Positions 1 through 10,544 of a DNA stretch of 64,000 nucleotides are shown one piece after another (within the stretch, counting starts at the first letter, position 1; every line of letters starts with the position of its first letter). Below the pieces are notes generated by a model that worked only from the letters and a program-made list of their open reading frames with translations, did no database searches and was not told where the DNA came from. Made by a program: the position numbers and the translations under genes. Origin of the DNA: Flavobacterium pectinovorum (lineage in GTDB: Bacteria; Bacteroidota; Bacteroidia; Flavobacteriales; Flavobacteriaceae); NCBI RefSeq assembly GCF_900142715.1, contig NZ_FRBX01000008.1:186001-250000 (forward strand). Reading direction: 5' to 3'.

Positions 1-107
1 TTGTCTCTCCCTATTATTTAATAAAGTAATTATTTTAAAATAAATTCGGCGTTTATTCTAAGATGCTAAAAACATCTTTGTACCAGTCTAAATTATTAAT
101 TATTTAA

Positions 108-992
108 ATGATATCTATGAAATCAAAATTACTTTTAATGTTGTGTTTTTTCTGTGCAACAATCTCAAATTACGCTCAAAGTTCATTCACTGAATCAGGA
201 ATAGCGGTGCAGGGTATTGCCAGGGATGCCAGCAATACTGCGTTAGCAAATCAGACGATTAATTTTACATTTATACTTTATTATTATGATCTTTCAAAAA
301 ATGAAAAAGTTATTTATACCATCAGCAAAAATTTAACAACTGATGTATTTGGAGTTTTTTCTGATATAATTGATTCAGGATCGGTTAATAGTAGTTTGTT
401 TGCGAATAATGTCGCTTATCTTAGAATACTAAAAGGCGTAGAAGTTATTTCTGATGAAAAACTGCGACATGTACCTTATGCGATTTCTGCTAATAACGGT
501 GTTCCAACCGGCTCTATTATGCCTTTTATTGGTACTGCTGCTCCAGATGGATGGGCACTTTGCAACGGCGCTGCTCTGCCGGTAACAGCTACTGCTTTAA
601 TTGCTTTGGTTGGGACTAACGCACCTAATTTGCAAGGTATGTTTTTAAGAGGTACAGGAACCAATACTGTAAACAATCAGGCTGGACCTCTTTTAAAAGC
701 AACACAAGATGAAAGTTTAAAAAGCCATTTACATGGTAAAGGTACACTAACTACCGAAACCGCTGGTAACCATAACCATAAAAATGGAAATTATGATCAA
801 CTTTTAAGTATGACCGGAAAGTTTACAGCTATTCAAACAGATGACAATGCTGGTCAGCCCGATATCGCTTCTGCAGGAACAATTCCAGATGCTGGTAGTC
901 ATACACATAATATAAGTGGCTCAACGGCTGATTTTGGAGGTTCAGAAACAAGACCAGTTAGTTATGGTGTAAACTATATCATTAAATTATAA
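108..992 (+). CDS. Secreted protein with phage tail collar-like domain
   Basis: The N-terminus has a signal peptide (Lys start, hydrophobic LLLMLCFFCATIS, cleavage near NYAQ). The middle, about residues 130-190, reads GSIMPFIGTAAPDGWALCNG followed by LQGMFLRGTG, the pattern of the phage tail collar domain (microcystin-dependent-protein type). After it come His-containing stretches (SHLHGKG, NHNHKNG, SHTHNISG) and the ending ETRPVSYGVNYIIKL, both usual for this family. Two in-frame ATGs lie at 108 and 117; the second (MKSKLL) looks like a more typical signal-peptide start, so the true protein may be 291 residues. Only 10 bases separate it from the giant gene downstream, so they are probably cotranscribed. 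Collar domains belong to tail fibres, but in Bacteroidota such signal-peptide forms are common outside prophages; a surface or adhesion role is inferred. Confidence 0.8.
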   Translation: MISMKSKLLLMLCFFCATISNYAQSSFTESGIAVQGIARDASNTALANQTINFTFILYYYDLSKNEKVIYTISKNLTTDVFGVFSDIIDSGSVNSSLFANNVAYLRILKGVEVISDEKLRHVPYAISANNGVPTGSIMPFIGTAAPDGWALCNGAALPVTATALIALVGTNAPNLQGMFLRGTGTNTVNNQAGPLLKATQDESLKSHLHGKGTLTTETAGNHNHKNGNYDQLLSMTGKFTAIQTDDNAGQPDIASAGTIPDAGSHTHNISGSTADFGGSETRPVSYGVNYIIKL

Positions 993-1002
993 AGCTGTAC
1001 TT

Positions 1003-4000
1003 ATGAGAAAAATAATTGCGGTTCTCGGAATGTTTGTTCTGGGAGCGGGACTTTATGCTCAAAATACCAGTGGAGCTAAAATAGTACCCGTATCACAGGC
1101 TATTCAAAAAAATGGTTTTAATATACAGGTTGGTCTTCCTTTTTTAGGACAAAATAAAAGTGGTGTAAGAGTTACAAATCCTGTGGATATTCGTTTTCCG
1201 TGGAGTACTTTGTATTTGTATAAAACTTTTGCAGAAGAATCTTTTAGTGTTTCAAAAGGTTTTTATGGAGATAAGGTTTTAATTACCTGGGATTTAAGAG
1301 CCAATCAAAATCTGGTAAAAAGTATAAAGATATACAGAAGAGTTTATACAGAAGCTGGAAATCTTCCCTACAATTTAGTAGTGGGTCTTTCTGCGACAGA
1401 AACAACTTACGAAGATAAATATGTAGAAGGCGGCGTTCTGTACGAGTATAAAGTAGAAGCACAAGGAGTTAGTTCAGCTTCTGAATTGTATAGTACTTAT
1501 ATTACCGGTATAGGATACAGAAATCCTACGGCGGTTGTAACGGGAAATATTAGTTATAAAGGCGGAAATCCTGTTAAAGATGTTGTAGTGACCGCAACTC
1601 CAAATGGCAGTGGTGCTGTTAAAGGAAGTGGCTTGAATGTTCCTGAATTTGGTTTTGTAGACCTAAGCGGATTGAGTACATTAATTTCAAATGCAGCAAC
1701 TTTTGAGGCTTGGGTAAAACCCAATGGAGCTTATGCTAATGATTCTGAAGCAGCTATTCGATTGTTTAATATTTCAAGTTCGACAAGTGCTGACAATCTA
1801 AATGTTACTGTAAAATTAAATCCAGCAGCTAAATCATTAGATGTTAATATTGGCGCAAGTAAATATACATTGAATAATTATTTTCCATCAGGTAATTTAA
1901 ACTCAAGAGGAAATGATCTGCTTGTACCTGTTTCGGAATTTAATAAATCTTTTGTTCACTTTTCTGTTGTGATCAATGATAATCAGGTTCCGTTGTTATA
2001 CATTAACGGAAGACAGATTACACAAGCTTACGTAACAGAAGCTGACAGCAAATTGAAAGGTGTTGATGTCTCTTATACTGCTCCTTATTTTAGTGCAGTA
2101 ATTCCAACTGGAACCGTAAAACTTTCTGGCGTTACCTGGGATAATGCTAAAGTTGGAGGAGGAAGAGCAAGTTATATCGATGAAATAAGAATTTGGAAAG
2201 CGGCATTAGAATCTTCTGTAATCAGAACTGATTATTCCAGATTTATTAGTGGAAACGATGCCAGAATGGTAACCTACTTAAGAGCGAATGAAAAAGCAGG
2301 AAGATATGCTTATGATTTGTCTCGCAGCGGATTTAATTATAACCAAAACCATGGTAAACTTTGGGAGGCCAATACAGTAGAAGCTAATAAAGTTTTATGG
2401 GCTGCAGACGCAGATAATTATCCAACAACATCTCAATTAGGTGTTTTAGGAGTAACAGACAGCAAAGGAAATTACCAAATTAGCGCGATACAATATTCTG
2501 GTTCAGGAGAATCTTATAACATTACTCCTATGTACGGCCAGCATAAATTTGAACCTAACCAGCAGTTGGTTTATTTAGGACTAGGTTCAGAAGTAGTGAA
2601 TAAAATCGATTTTATCGATCAGTCTTCGTTTAGTTTTAAAGGGATTGTAGCATTTGATACCAGAGGAGTTTTCCCATCTTATGCAACAGTAGCCACAAAA
2701 AGAAATGATGACAATAAAAATATCGACTGGTTTGACGGAGGAGCAAACATTCTAGACGAAGGTTACAATTACTATGAAATCAATGGTGAAAAATTTCCTA
2801 AAGCTAAATATTGGAAAAACGATGCCGGAACTCCAACAGATAAATCGGATGATTATTTAGATCGTTATGCTTCAATTTACACAGTCGGAGCAAATGTATA
2901 TATTGACGGAAATATTGTTTTAGATGCCAATAACATTCCGGTAGTTACAGATGATAATGGTTATTTTGATATTAGTGTTCCTATTGGAAAACATTATATC
3001 ACGATAAAAAAAGACGGTCATCAATTTGTTTATAATGGACGTTTTCCAGCATCTACAAGCGACTTTAAAGAGTTTTTTGAAGACTCTAATGATCCTGTTT
3101 ATTTTGTAGACACTACCAGAGTTACCGTTGTAGGTAAAGTAATTGGAGGATCTGTAGAAGCAGCCAAAAGTATTGGTTTTGGAGCTGATGGTCTGGTAAC
3201 ACAAACTATTGTCGACTCTGGAATTACAAAAAAACTTGAAGTAAGTGCTGTAAATAATATTGGTAAAGCCGATTTTACATTAGGATATGCGCCACTTGGA
3301 GCCAATGTTACCAATTACACCAAGTTTCCTTATACGACCAATACAGCTTCAGGAGAATATCGAGTTGCGGTAATACCTTTAAAGTATAATCTGGAAGCAA
3401 ATAATCTGGTCATTAAAAGTAACCCAACTATTTCGTTATTAAAAGCAGGAACTACTGAAATATTTGATTTTTCAGAGATACCAACTGTAAAAACGCCTGA
3501 ATATAAGTACAAAGAAAGTAACGTAGATAAAACGTTAACAGGAACACCGTATCATTACGAGAAAAGTTTTACATACAGATCAACACCTGTATTGCAGGTA
3601 ACAGAACAGACTTCTGAAAAAAGTATTAATGTTGGTGAAAAATCAGTATCAACAGAAAATTTTCCAACACCGGTTTACAAACAGTTCGTGTTCTATAAAA
3701 TTGTGATGAATCGTTTTGAACGTTATACCAATAAAGATTCAGGAACAGCTGTAGAGATAAAAGTACCGGTTACAGATGGTGAGTTGGTAAAAACGAATAA
3801 CCTGGCTTTGCCGGATTCAGAAACCATTACAACAGATGGAAGTACACTGACTTATGGATTTAAGGGTGGAATTCCGTCAATTACGCCGCCATTTGAAATA
3901 AAAAGCAGTTTAAAATACCGATTAAACGAGGTAGATTATGCAGTTGAGAATTTTAAAGATACCGGAATTGTTTTAGGAGGTGCATCAGATGGCAGCCAGA

Positions 4001-7000
4001 CATTTGTTACTGAAGCTCCGGATGTTCCGGCTATAATTTTAAGAGACCCACCTGGATCTAATAGTTTTGCTACAATTGCAAAAGGAGAAAGCATTTCATT
4101 TACTTCTGAAGCATCTCTCGCACATCAGGAAGGATTCACTCAGAATGTTAATGTCAACTCGGGAATCAAGTTTGTAATCAGCGGGGGTATCGTTCCCACG
4201 CCAGAAACAGAATCAGAAGTAGTAAATGGTGCTGATGTTGGCGTAGGCCTTAATAATACTTCTTCTGATGGTAAAACGATGACAAGTACTTATACGTTCA
4301 ATAAAGAAATATCAACTAGTGATGCAACTGATTATGTTGGTTCTGATGGTGATTTGTATATAGGGAACTCTAAGAATATATTTTATGGTTCGTTTGATAA
4401 TGTTGAAGTTTCCAGTACTATTCCAACCAAAATGGAGAACGGTATTTCTATACCTCTTCCTGCTAATGAATATGTAAATCTGGGAACTATTTCCAATCCG
4501 GTTTATGTAAGTAAGCAGAAAGCTTTAATGTTTAATGATCGTACCAGTCCAACATTTTTCATGTATTCGCAAAAGCATATTTTGAATACTTTAATACCAG
4601 AATATGAGCTGTTTATTACAAATAATTTGAATGGTGCAAACCCCAATTCAGTAGAAAATGTAAATAAAAGAAAGCAATATGCTGAAAAGATAAGACTTTG
4701 GAGAAAAATAATTTTGGATAACGAAAAAGCTAAATATACTGCAAAAAATTCTGCAGAGTCATATAAAGCAGGTTTGACAAGTGTTATAAATAATTTTAAA
4801 AATAAAATTAATGAAGTTTATAATACAGTAAATGACCCGGTTGCCAAACTAAAGCTGAACAACCAGCTTAGTCAGTCAAATGAAGTTAAAAGCTTATTAG
4901 ATGCTAATTTTCAAAAAAATGTTTCATTTGATTCAGGTTTAGGGTCTTATACCCAAAGTATAGAGACAAGCGTTGTTGAAGCGCATTCTTATTCTTATAA
5001 CCTTGTAGTTGATGAATCGGTAGCATTAAAGCTGGGCTTTCAGGTAAATGATGTAGGAATTATAACTACTACTAATGCATTTTTTCAGCAGGATATAAAT
5101 TCATCGCTGTCTGAAGAAAAAACGACTACAACAAATATTGGCTATACCATTAAAGATAATGATCCGGCGAATTTTTTAAGTGTAAATGTAATAGATGCGT
5201 TTGATGGTAACGGACCTATTTTTATCACTCAGGGAGGAAGAACATCATGTCCTTATGAAGATGCAGAATTAACTCATTTCTATAATAAAACAACGTACAG
5301 CGATACAGCCACAGAAATTAATGAACTGGCTGATGACAAACGTGAGATGTTGAGTTTTGCTACTCAAAAAGTAGAAGTTCCTGTACTTTCAGTAACAAAT
5401 AACAATGTAAGTAATGTAGTAGAAACTAAAAAAGCAGAATTTGAATTAAAATTAGAAAACAACAGTGCTTCAGGTTCTGATGCAGACTTTTTACTAGTTG
5501 TAGATAATACCACTAATCCAAATAATGCCTTAATTAATATTGAACAAAATGGCACAATTGTACACGTGCCTTATGGAAAGCAAGTTATTTATAAACTAAC
5601 TTTAGGCAAATCTATTACTGATATTTATGATTATAAAGACATAAAAATCAGATTGCAGTCATTATGTGACGGCGCAGATGTAAGTTCAGAAGTGCTTATT
5701 TCGGCAAGCTTCGTTCCGTCATGTTCCAGCGTAACGGTAAGCGCACCGCTAACCAACTGGGTATACAACAGAGAGAAAGCTTACAATACAGATGGATCAA
5801 CAAAACCATTAGCCATAAATCTAACGGGTTATAACACGAAATTTAAGAGTTTCAAAAAAATTGATATGGAATACAGATTAGCGACAAGCCCTAACTGGGT
5901 TCGTCTGCATACGTATTACGGAACTCCTGAGTTTTATGATGAGGCAGTAAAAAACAACGAAACCGAAATTACATCTATTGGTGCAGCGGTGAGTTTAACG
6001 TACAATTTTGATATCGCAGCTTTAAAACTGTCCAATGGAAATTATCAAATTAGAGCCAGAAGTACTTGTACAAATGATACAGAATTTATATCTGATATTA
6101 TTACAGGGCTTGTAGACTTAAGTGCGCCTCAGTTATTTGGTACACCATTGCCAACCAACGGTATTTTAAGCGCCGGAGAAGATTTGAAAATAAGCTTTAA
6201 CGAAAATATTTTCTATAATCCTGCTGTAAGTACAATCGAAATAAAAGGACAAACGAATCAGTTAAAAATTGATCATAACGTAAGCCTGCATTTTGAAGGA
6301 GCTAACAATACAGCTGTAATCAATAATCCTAAAATCGCATCCGGAAATTTAAGTTTAGAATTCTGGATGAATAATCAAACGGCCTCTGCAGGTTCTGTAA
6401 TTTCACAAGAAGAAGGATTAAATATCGGACTAAATAACGGAAATATTTCGTTTACATTGGCAGATGTTACCCTACAGGGAGAATTGAAAAACGATAATCT
6501 GTTCCATCATTATGCCTTTACGTATAACAACAGTAACGGTGATTATAGAATTTTTGAAGATGATACTGAAATTGCTTCTAAAACAGGCAAAGCCAATGCA
6601 CAATTTGCCAATAACAATGCTTTGGTAGTAGGAGGAAACACCTTTGTTGGAAACATGCATGATCTTCGTTTATGGAATAAAGCCTTGACCAGAGAAGATT
6701 CTTATTCAAAAATGTATGCTAAATTAATTGGAAATGAAGCGAATTTAATTGGCTATTGGCCGATGACTGAAGGAAGAGATGCTTTGGCCAAAGATTTGGT
6801 ACGATTTAAACATGCAACAGTAAATGCTTCATGGGATATCAAACCAAAAGGAAATTCATATGATTTTAATAACGGACAGTATCTTACGATGGACAATGTA
6901 AATTTTGTTCAGTTAACGAAAGAAATGGACGCTACAATGGAGTTTTGGCTTAAAACCGATACACAACAGGAAGCAACTTTATTTTCAAATGGAAGAGGCG

Positions 7001-9567
7001 ACGGTACAGATGTTATTCAAAGCAATGGATTATCAAACAAATGGTCTGTTGATATGGATAATTCAGGAAATCTTCAGCTGAAAAGCGAAGGACGTTCTTA
7101 TGTTTTAACATCAAAAGGACTTACTGATAATGCATGGCATCATGTAACGTTGTTGTTCAACAGAGCCGGATCATTGAGAACTTATGTAGATACTAAATTA
7201 GTTTCTTCAAATGAAATGACAGCCATTGGGGGTTTCTCTGGAAATAAAATTTGGCTTGGAGCCAGAGGTACACGCGATTTGTCAGGCAAAGAAACCGTTG
7301 ATCGTACTTTTAAAGGTAAGATGGATGAATTCCGTTTATGGAACACACTTCGTAACGTAGAACAAATAAACAGGGATAGTTACAATGAGGTTGATGTGGA
7401 AAGTATTGGTTTATTGTTATATACAAGGCTGAACGTTCCGGATCCGGTTACGACAAACGGACCAAGATATTACCATGCAGATGCCAATCAAACTGTAGTG
7501 GTAAACAATGCCAATTTAAGCAGCGGAAGTTTAAATTATTCAAATGATACTCCGGCAATTCAGCCAGAGCGACAACTGATTAAATTTGTAACTACGAATG
7601 TGATTAAAGATGGCGAAATGATTATCGCACCGGTTATTACAGATTGGGCTTCATTAGAAGGACAAATCCTTGATATAACCGTACACAGAATGTTTGACAG
7701 TGCGAATAACATGCAGGAATCTCCGGTTACCTGGACAGCCTATGTGAATCGTAATGAAGTAAGCTGGTTTGCAGAAGGATACAATGAAATTGTAGACCTT
7801 ACCAAAAATAGCGGAGAAACTAAAACTTTTGAAATTACATTAGTGAATAAAGGAGGAAAACAACAACCTTTTACGATTAACAATGTACCAAGCTGGTTAA
7901 GTTTAAGCAAAACAACAGGTTCTATTGATCCTAATACTAAAACGACCATTAAAGCTGTAATTGATCAGGATGTTGCCGTTGGCGAATATCTGGAGAATCT
8001 GTATTTACAAACCGATTTTGGTTATGATCAAAAATTACAGATCAAATTAAGAGTATTAGCTCCGGAACCTAACTGGAATGTTGATCCGACTCATTTTGAT
8101 TATAGCATGAATATCATCGGAAAAATAAAAGTAGATGGCGTGCTGTCTGCAGATTCTTACGATAAAATTGCTGCTTTTTATAATGAAGAATCAAGAGGAT
8201 CTGTGAAGCTGGTATATAATGAAGCTTACAAGGAATATTTTGCCTTTTTAACGGTTTACAGCAATAAAAATTCGGGTGAAAACCTAAAATTTAAAATCTG
8301 GGATGCTTCTCAGGGTAAAATTTTAGAAGCAAGTATAGAGTCTGTTCCATCTGTTCCTTTTATGGATAACGAAGTACTGGGAACTATGAGCAAACCCTAC
8401 ATTTTTATAAATTCAGGTTTAATCGAACAGGAAATTAAACTGAACAAAGGATGGACATGGATTTCTTTAAATGCCTACGATCCAAATTTTTCAGATTTAA
8501 ATGCATTGACAAAAAATCTAACATTAGAAACTTCTAACCGTATTTTGAGTCATTCTCCTGCGCAGTTAGATACTTATTTTAAAGATCAGTCAAATCCTTT
8601 AAACAGTGGATGGTCTGGTACAATAAGTGCAAACGGAGGTCTTTCTCCTTCTAAAATGTATAAAGTAAACATCACAGAAGAGCAGACTTTAAAAATTAAA
8701 GGAAAAAGTGTAGATGTTTCTACGTGGAGTTTCCCTATTAAGGAAAACTGGAACTGGCTTGCTTATCCTTTAGCATCGAATCAAACCACAAACGAAGCTT
8801 TGGCTTATTTTGATGCCAATGATGGAGATGTTATTAAATCTCAAAATTTGTTTGCGATATACGATCCGATCATTGGATGGAACGGAACTTTAAAGTATCT
8901 GGAAGCCGGAAAAGGGTACATGATTAAGTCTACCAAAGAGCAGACTTTTAAATATCCTGATAATTTAGAGAAAAGCAAAAATGCTACATCTAAGAATGCT
9001 TCAAATAATGAACAGGAAGCAATAGCATCAGAGTTTAAAATGTATTCGCAAAACATGAATGCAGTTGTTTTACTTCCGAAAGGATTTGATGAATTGTTTG
9101 TATATGATGCAAAAGGTGTTTTAAAAGGTGTTACAAGAAATCAGATAGTGGAAGGAAAAGAACTAAGTTTTATCACCGTTTTTGGTGAAGATACAGAAGA
9201 ATTATCCTTTACTCTGGGAGATGGATTTACGAAAAAAGGAACTTCAAAATCATTTGTCTTTAAAGGCAATGAAGTACTTGGAACAATTGCGAATCCGATT
9301 ATTTTAGAAGAAGTTTCAAAAAGAGAAAACAGCATTTATCCAAATCCTTTTAAAACGGCTTTGAACATAGAACTTAATGCCGCTAAAAAACAGGAAGTAA
9401 AAGTGCAGCTTTATTCCGTACACGGTCAATTGGTATTTACCCAAAAGATGGTTATTGAAAGCGGTAATAATGTGATTTCAATTTCGCCAAATATAGCCGA
9501 AGGTGTCTACATAGTAGAAGTTGGAGTAGATGGAAAGCTGGTAAAAACGAAAGTTATAAAAAACTAA
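1003..9567 (+). CDS. Giant T9SS-secreted protein with LamG domains
   Basis: A 2,854-residue protein with a signal peptide (MRKIIAVLGMFVLGAGLYAQ). Visible blocks are: an FN3-like region near 50-170; a LamG/concanavalin-like domain near 205-480 (AATFEAWVKPNG, YIDEIRIWKAAL); carboxypeptidase-regulatory-like beta segments near 480-740; two further LamG domains near 1755-1930 (SLEFWMNNQ, MHDLRLWNKAL) and 1965-2150 (ATMEFWLKTD, MDEFRLWNT); a domain near 2360-2460 shared with the next gene (NWNVDPTHFDYSMNIIGKI); and a C-terminal type A sorting domain (IYPNPFKTALNIEL, LVKTKVIKN). The last directs export by the type IX system and anchoring or release at the cell surface. LamG folds usually bind carbohydrate or protein ligands. 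It is likely a surface adhesin or scaffold; the ligand cannot be read from sequence. Confidence 0.9.
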   Translation: MRKIIAVLGMFVLGAGLYAQNTSGAKIVPVSQAIQKNGFNIQVGLPFLGQNKSGVRVTNPVDIRFPWSTLYLYKTFAEESFSVSKGFYGDKVLITWDLRANQNLVKSIKIYRRVYTEAGNLPYNLVVGLSATETTYEDKYVEGGVLYEYKVEAQGVSSASELYSTYITGIGYRNPTAVVTGNISYKGGNPVKDVVVTATPNGSGAVKGSGLNVPEFGFVDLSGLSTLISNAATFEAWVKPNGAYANDSEAAIRLFNISSSTSADNLNVTVKLNPAAKSLDVNIGASKYTLNNYFPSGNLNSRGNDLLVPVSEFNKSFVHFSVVINDNQVPLLYINGRQITQAYVTEADSKLKGVDVSYTAPYFSAVIPTGTVKLSGVTWDNAKVGGGRASYIDEIRIWKAALESSVIRTDYSRFISGNDARMVTYLRANEKAGRYAYDLSRSGFNYNQNHGKLWEANTVEANKVLWAADADNYPTTSQLGVLGVTDSKGNYQISAIQYSGSGESYNITPMYGQHKFEPNQQLVYLGLGSEVVNKIDFIDQSSFSFKGIVAFDTRGVFPSYATVATKRNDDNKNIDWFDGGANILDEGYNYYEINGEKFPKAKYWKNDAGTPTDKSDDYLDRYASIYTVGANVYIDGNIVLDANNIPVVTDDNGYFDISVPIGKHYITIKKDGHQFVYNGRFPASTSDFKEFFEDSNDPVYFVDTTRVTVVGKVIGGSVEAAKSIGFGADGLVTQTIVDSGITKKLEVSAVNNIGKADFTLGYAPLGANVTNYTKFPYTTNTASGEYRVAVIPLKYNLEANNLVIKSNPTISLLKAGTTEIFDFSEIPTVKTPEYKYKESNVDKTLTGTPYHYEKSFTYRSTPVLQVTEQTSEKSINVGEKSVSTENFPTPVYKQFVFYKIVMNRFERYTNKDSGTAVEIKVPVTDGELVKTNNLALPDSETITTDGSTLTYGFKGGIPSITPPFEIKSSLKYRLNEVDYAVENFKDTGIVLGGASDGSQTFVTEAPDVPAIILRDPPGSNSFATIAKGESISFTSEASLAHQEGFTQNVNVNSGIKFVISGGIVPTPETESEVVNGADVGVGLNNTSSDGKTMTSTYTFNKEISTSDATDYVGSDGDLYIGNSKNIFYGSFDNVEVSSTIPTKMENGISIPLPANEYVNLGTISNPVYVSKQKALMFNDRTSPTFFMYSQKHILNTLIPEYELFITNNLNGANPNSVENVNKRKQYAEKIRLWRKIILDNEKAKYTAKNSAESYKAGLTSVINNFKNKINEVYNTVNDPVAKLKLNNQLSQSNEVKSLLDANFQKNVSFDSGLGSYTQSIETSVVEAHSYSYNLVVDESVALKLGFQVNDVGIITTTNAFFQQDINSSLSEEKTTTTNIGYTIKDNDPANFLSVNVIDAFDGNGPIFITQGGRTSCPYEDAELTHFYNKTTYSDTATEINELADDKREMLSFATQKVEVPVLSVTNNNVSNVVETKKAEFELKLENNSASGSDADFLLVVDNTTNPNNALINIEQNGTIVHVPYGKQVIYKLTLGKSITDIYDYKDIKIRLQSLCDGADVSSEVLISASFVPSCSSVTVSAPLTNWVYNREKAYNTDGSTKPLAINLTGYNTKFKSFKKIDMEYRLATSPNWVRLHTYYGTPEFYDEAVKNNETEITSIGAAVSLTYNFDIAALKLSNGNYQIRARSTCTNDTEFISDIITGLVDLSAPQLFGTPLPTNGILSAGEDLKISFNENIFYNPAVSTIEIKGQTNQLKIDHNVSLHFEGANNTAVINNPKIASGNLSLEFWMNNQTASAGSVISQEEGLNIGLNNGNISFTLADVTLQGELKNDNLFHHYAFTYNNSNGDYRIFEDDTEIASKTGKANAQFANNNALVVGGNTFVGNMHDLRLWNKALTREDSYSKMYAKLIGNEANLIGYWPMTEGRDALAKDLVRFKHATVNASWDIKPKGNSYDFNNGQYLTMDNVNFVQLTKEMDATMEFWLKTDTQQEATLFSNGRGDGTDVIQSNGLSNKWSVDMDNSGNLQLKSEGRSYVLTSKGLTDNAWHHVTLLFNRAGSLRTYVDTKLVSSNEMTAIGGFSGNKIWLGARGTRDLSGKETVDRTFKGKMDEFRLWNTLRNVEQINRDSYNEVDVESIGLLLYTRLNVPDPVTTNGPRYYHADANQTVVVNNANLSSGSLNYSNDTPAIQPERQLIKFVTTNVIKDGEMIIAPVITDWASLEGQILDITVHRMFDSANNMQESPVTWTAYVNRNEVSWFAEGYNEIVDLTKNSGETKTFEITLVNKGGKQQPFTINNVPSWLSLSKTTGSIDPNTKTTIKAVIDQDVAVGEYLENLYLQTDFGYDQKLQIKLRVLAPEPNWNVDPTHFDYSMNIIGKIKVDGVLSADSYDKIAAFYNEESRGSVKLVYNEAYKEYFAFLTVYSNKNSGENLKFKIWDASQGKILEASIESVPSVPFMDNEVLGTMSKPYIFINSGLIEQEIKLNKGWTWISLNAYDPNFSDLNALTKNLTLETSNRILSHSPAQLDTYFKDQSNPLNSGWSGTISANGGLSPSKMYKVNITEEQTLKIKGKSVDVSTWSFPIKENWNWLAYPLASNQTTNEALAYFDANDGDVIKSQNLFAIYDPIIGWNGTLKYLEAGKGYMIKSTKEQTFKYPDNLEKSKNATSKNASNNEQEAIASEFKMYSQNMNAVVLLPKGFDELFVYDAKGVLKGVTRNQIVEGKELSFITVFGEDTEELSFTLGDGFTKKGTSKSFVFKGNEVLGTIANPIILEEVSKRENSIYPNPFKTALNIELNAAKKQEVKVQLYSVHGQLVFTQKMVIESGNNVISISPNIAEGVYIVEVGVDGKLVKTKVIKN

Positions 9568-9582
9568 GAACAAATAATTGAG

Positions 9583-9616
9583 CTCCTAAAACATCTTTTT
9601 AAGTTTGTTTTAGGAG
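9583..9616 (+). terminator. Hairpin between the giant gene and its neighbour
   Basis: Ten-base arms CTCCTAAAAC (9583-9592) and GTTTTAGGAG (9607-9616) pair perfectly and are followed by TTTATAATT. It sits 15 bases after the stop of the giant gene and just before the next start, so it may be a partial terminator lowering expression of the two downstream genes, or a mRNA-stabilising hairpin. Confidence 0.6.
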
Positions 9617-9633
9617 TTTATAATTAATTAAAA

Positions 9634-10542
9634 ATGAGAAATTATAAACATATAATATTGCTGTTTTTTATAATAAGCAGTAGTGTATTTGCCCAATCTC
9701 CAGACTGGTCAGTAAATGAAAATAAATTTCAATACACCATGTCATTTGAAGGTTTTTTGACTGTTGATGGAAAAAACTTAACAAGTGCCAATGATAAAGT
9801 AGCCGCTTTTGTAAATGGAGAATGTCGCGGAAGTGCCAATGTGCTGTACGTAGCAAGCGAGAAAAAGTATGTTGTTTATTTAACGGTTTTTTCCAATACA
9901 GATGGCGAAATTATCAATTTCAAAATCTACGATTCTGCCAATAATGTTATTAAAGAGGTAGTAAAGACAAAAGTATTTGAAAACAATAAACACTATGGAG
10001 ATTTATTTCAGTCTTACAGTTTTGCAAGCCCGTCATTGAAAAGTGATGCCGAAATTATAGATTTTAGTTTTAAGGATTTAAAAACAGCAACTAAGATTGT
10101 TGACGGTTCGCAAATAACGCTTTATGTGGCTAAAGGAACAAATGTTTCGGCATTAAATGCTTTATTCGAATTAAGTGCCGGAGCCGGATTATTTATAGGA
10201 ACTGCGAATAAAATTTCAGGATCAAATACGGTAGATTTTAATAGTCCGGTTCAATTTCAAGTACTTTCAGAAGATCAGTCAGTCTTGAAACAATGGACTG
10301 TGATAGTTAAATTAGGCAGTGCACTATTTTATAAAAAAGATGCCGTATGTTATGCCGGAGGTGTCGTTAAAGTTTTATACGATGAAAATGATACGCTGGC
10401 AACTTTGACAAAAGGAGGTGTTAAAATTACGGCTCAAACCATTCAGAATGGAGAAACTGTTTTTAACAATCTGGAAGCAGGAAAATACAATGTGAGCATA
10501 GGCGGAATTAATAAAGAAATAGTAATAAATCAAAAACAATAA
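9634..10542 (+). CDS. Secreted protein sharing a domain with the giant protein
   Basis: A 302-residue protein with a signal peptide (MRNYKHIILLFFIISSSVFAQ). Residues about 22-130 (DWSVNENKFQYTMSFEGFLTV, ANDKVAAFVNGECRGSANV, YLTVFSN) closely resemble residues 2360-2460 of the upstream giant protein, including the D-K-[IV]-A-A-F and E-x-R-G-S signatures. Next comes a region (AEIIDFSFKDLKTATKI ... DQSVLKQWTVIVKL) resembling the repeat domain of DUF5018/surface proteins that ends in xxWTVxV, then a short beta region. It has no T9SS sorting domain. Its stop is 2 bases before the next ATG, which indicates cotranscription with the lipoprotein gene. The shared domain suggests that it acts with the giant protein at the cell surface. 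Function is unknown. Confidence 0.8.
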   Translation: MRNYKHIILLFFIISSSVFAQSPDWSVNENKFQYTMSFEGFLTVDGKNLTSANDKVAAFVNGECRGSANVLYVASEKKYVVYLTVFSNTDGEIINFKIYDSANNVIKEVVKTKVFENNKHYGDLFQSYSFASPSLKSDAEIIDFSFKDLKTATKIVDGSQITLYVAKGTNVSALNALFELSAGAGLFIGTANKISGSNTVDFNSPVQFQVLSEDQSVLKQWTVIVKLGSALFYKKDAVCYAGGVVKVLYDENDTLATLTKGGVKITAQTIQNGETVFNNLEAGKYNVSIGGINKEIVINQKQ

Positions 10543-10544
10543 CA

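Noticed and set aside
2920..3204. 94-residue minus-strand ORF inside the giant gene
   Set aside because: Antisense shadow of a long, well-supported coding sequence; low-complexity Tyr/Asn text.
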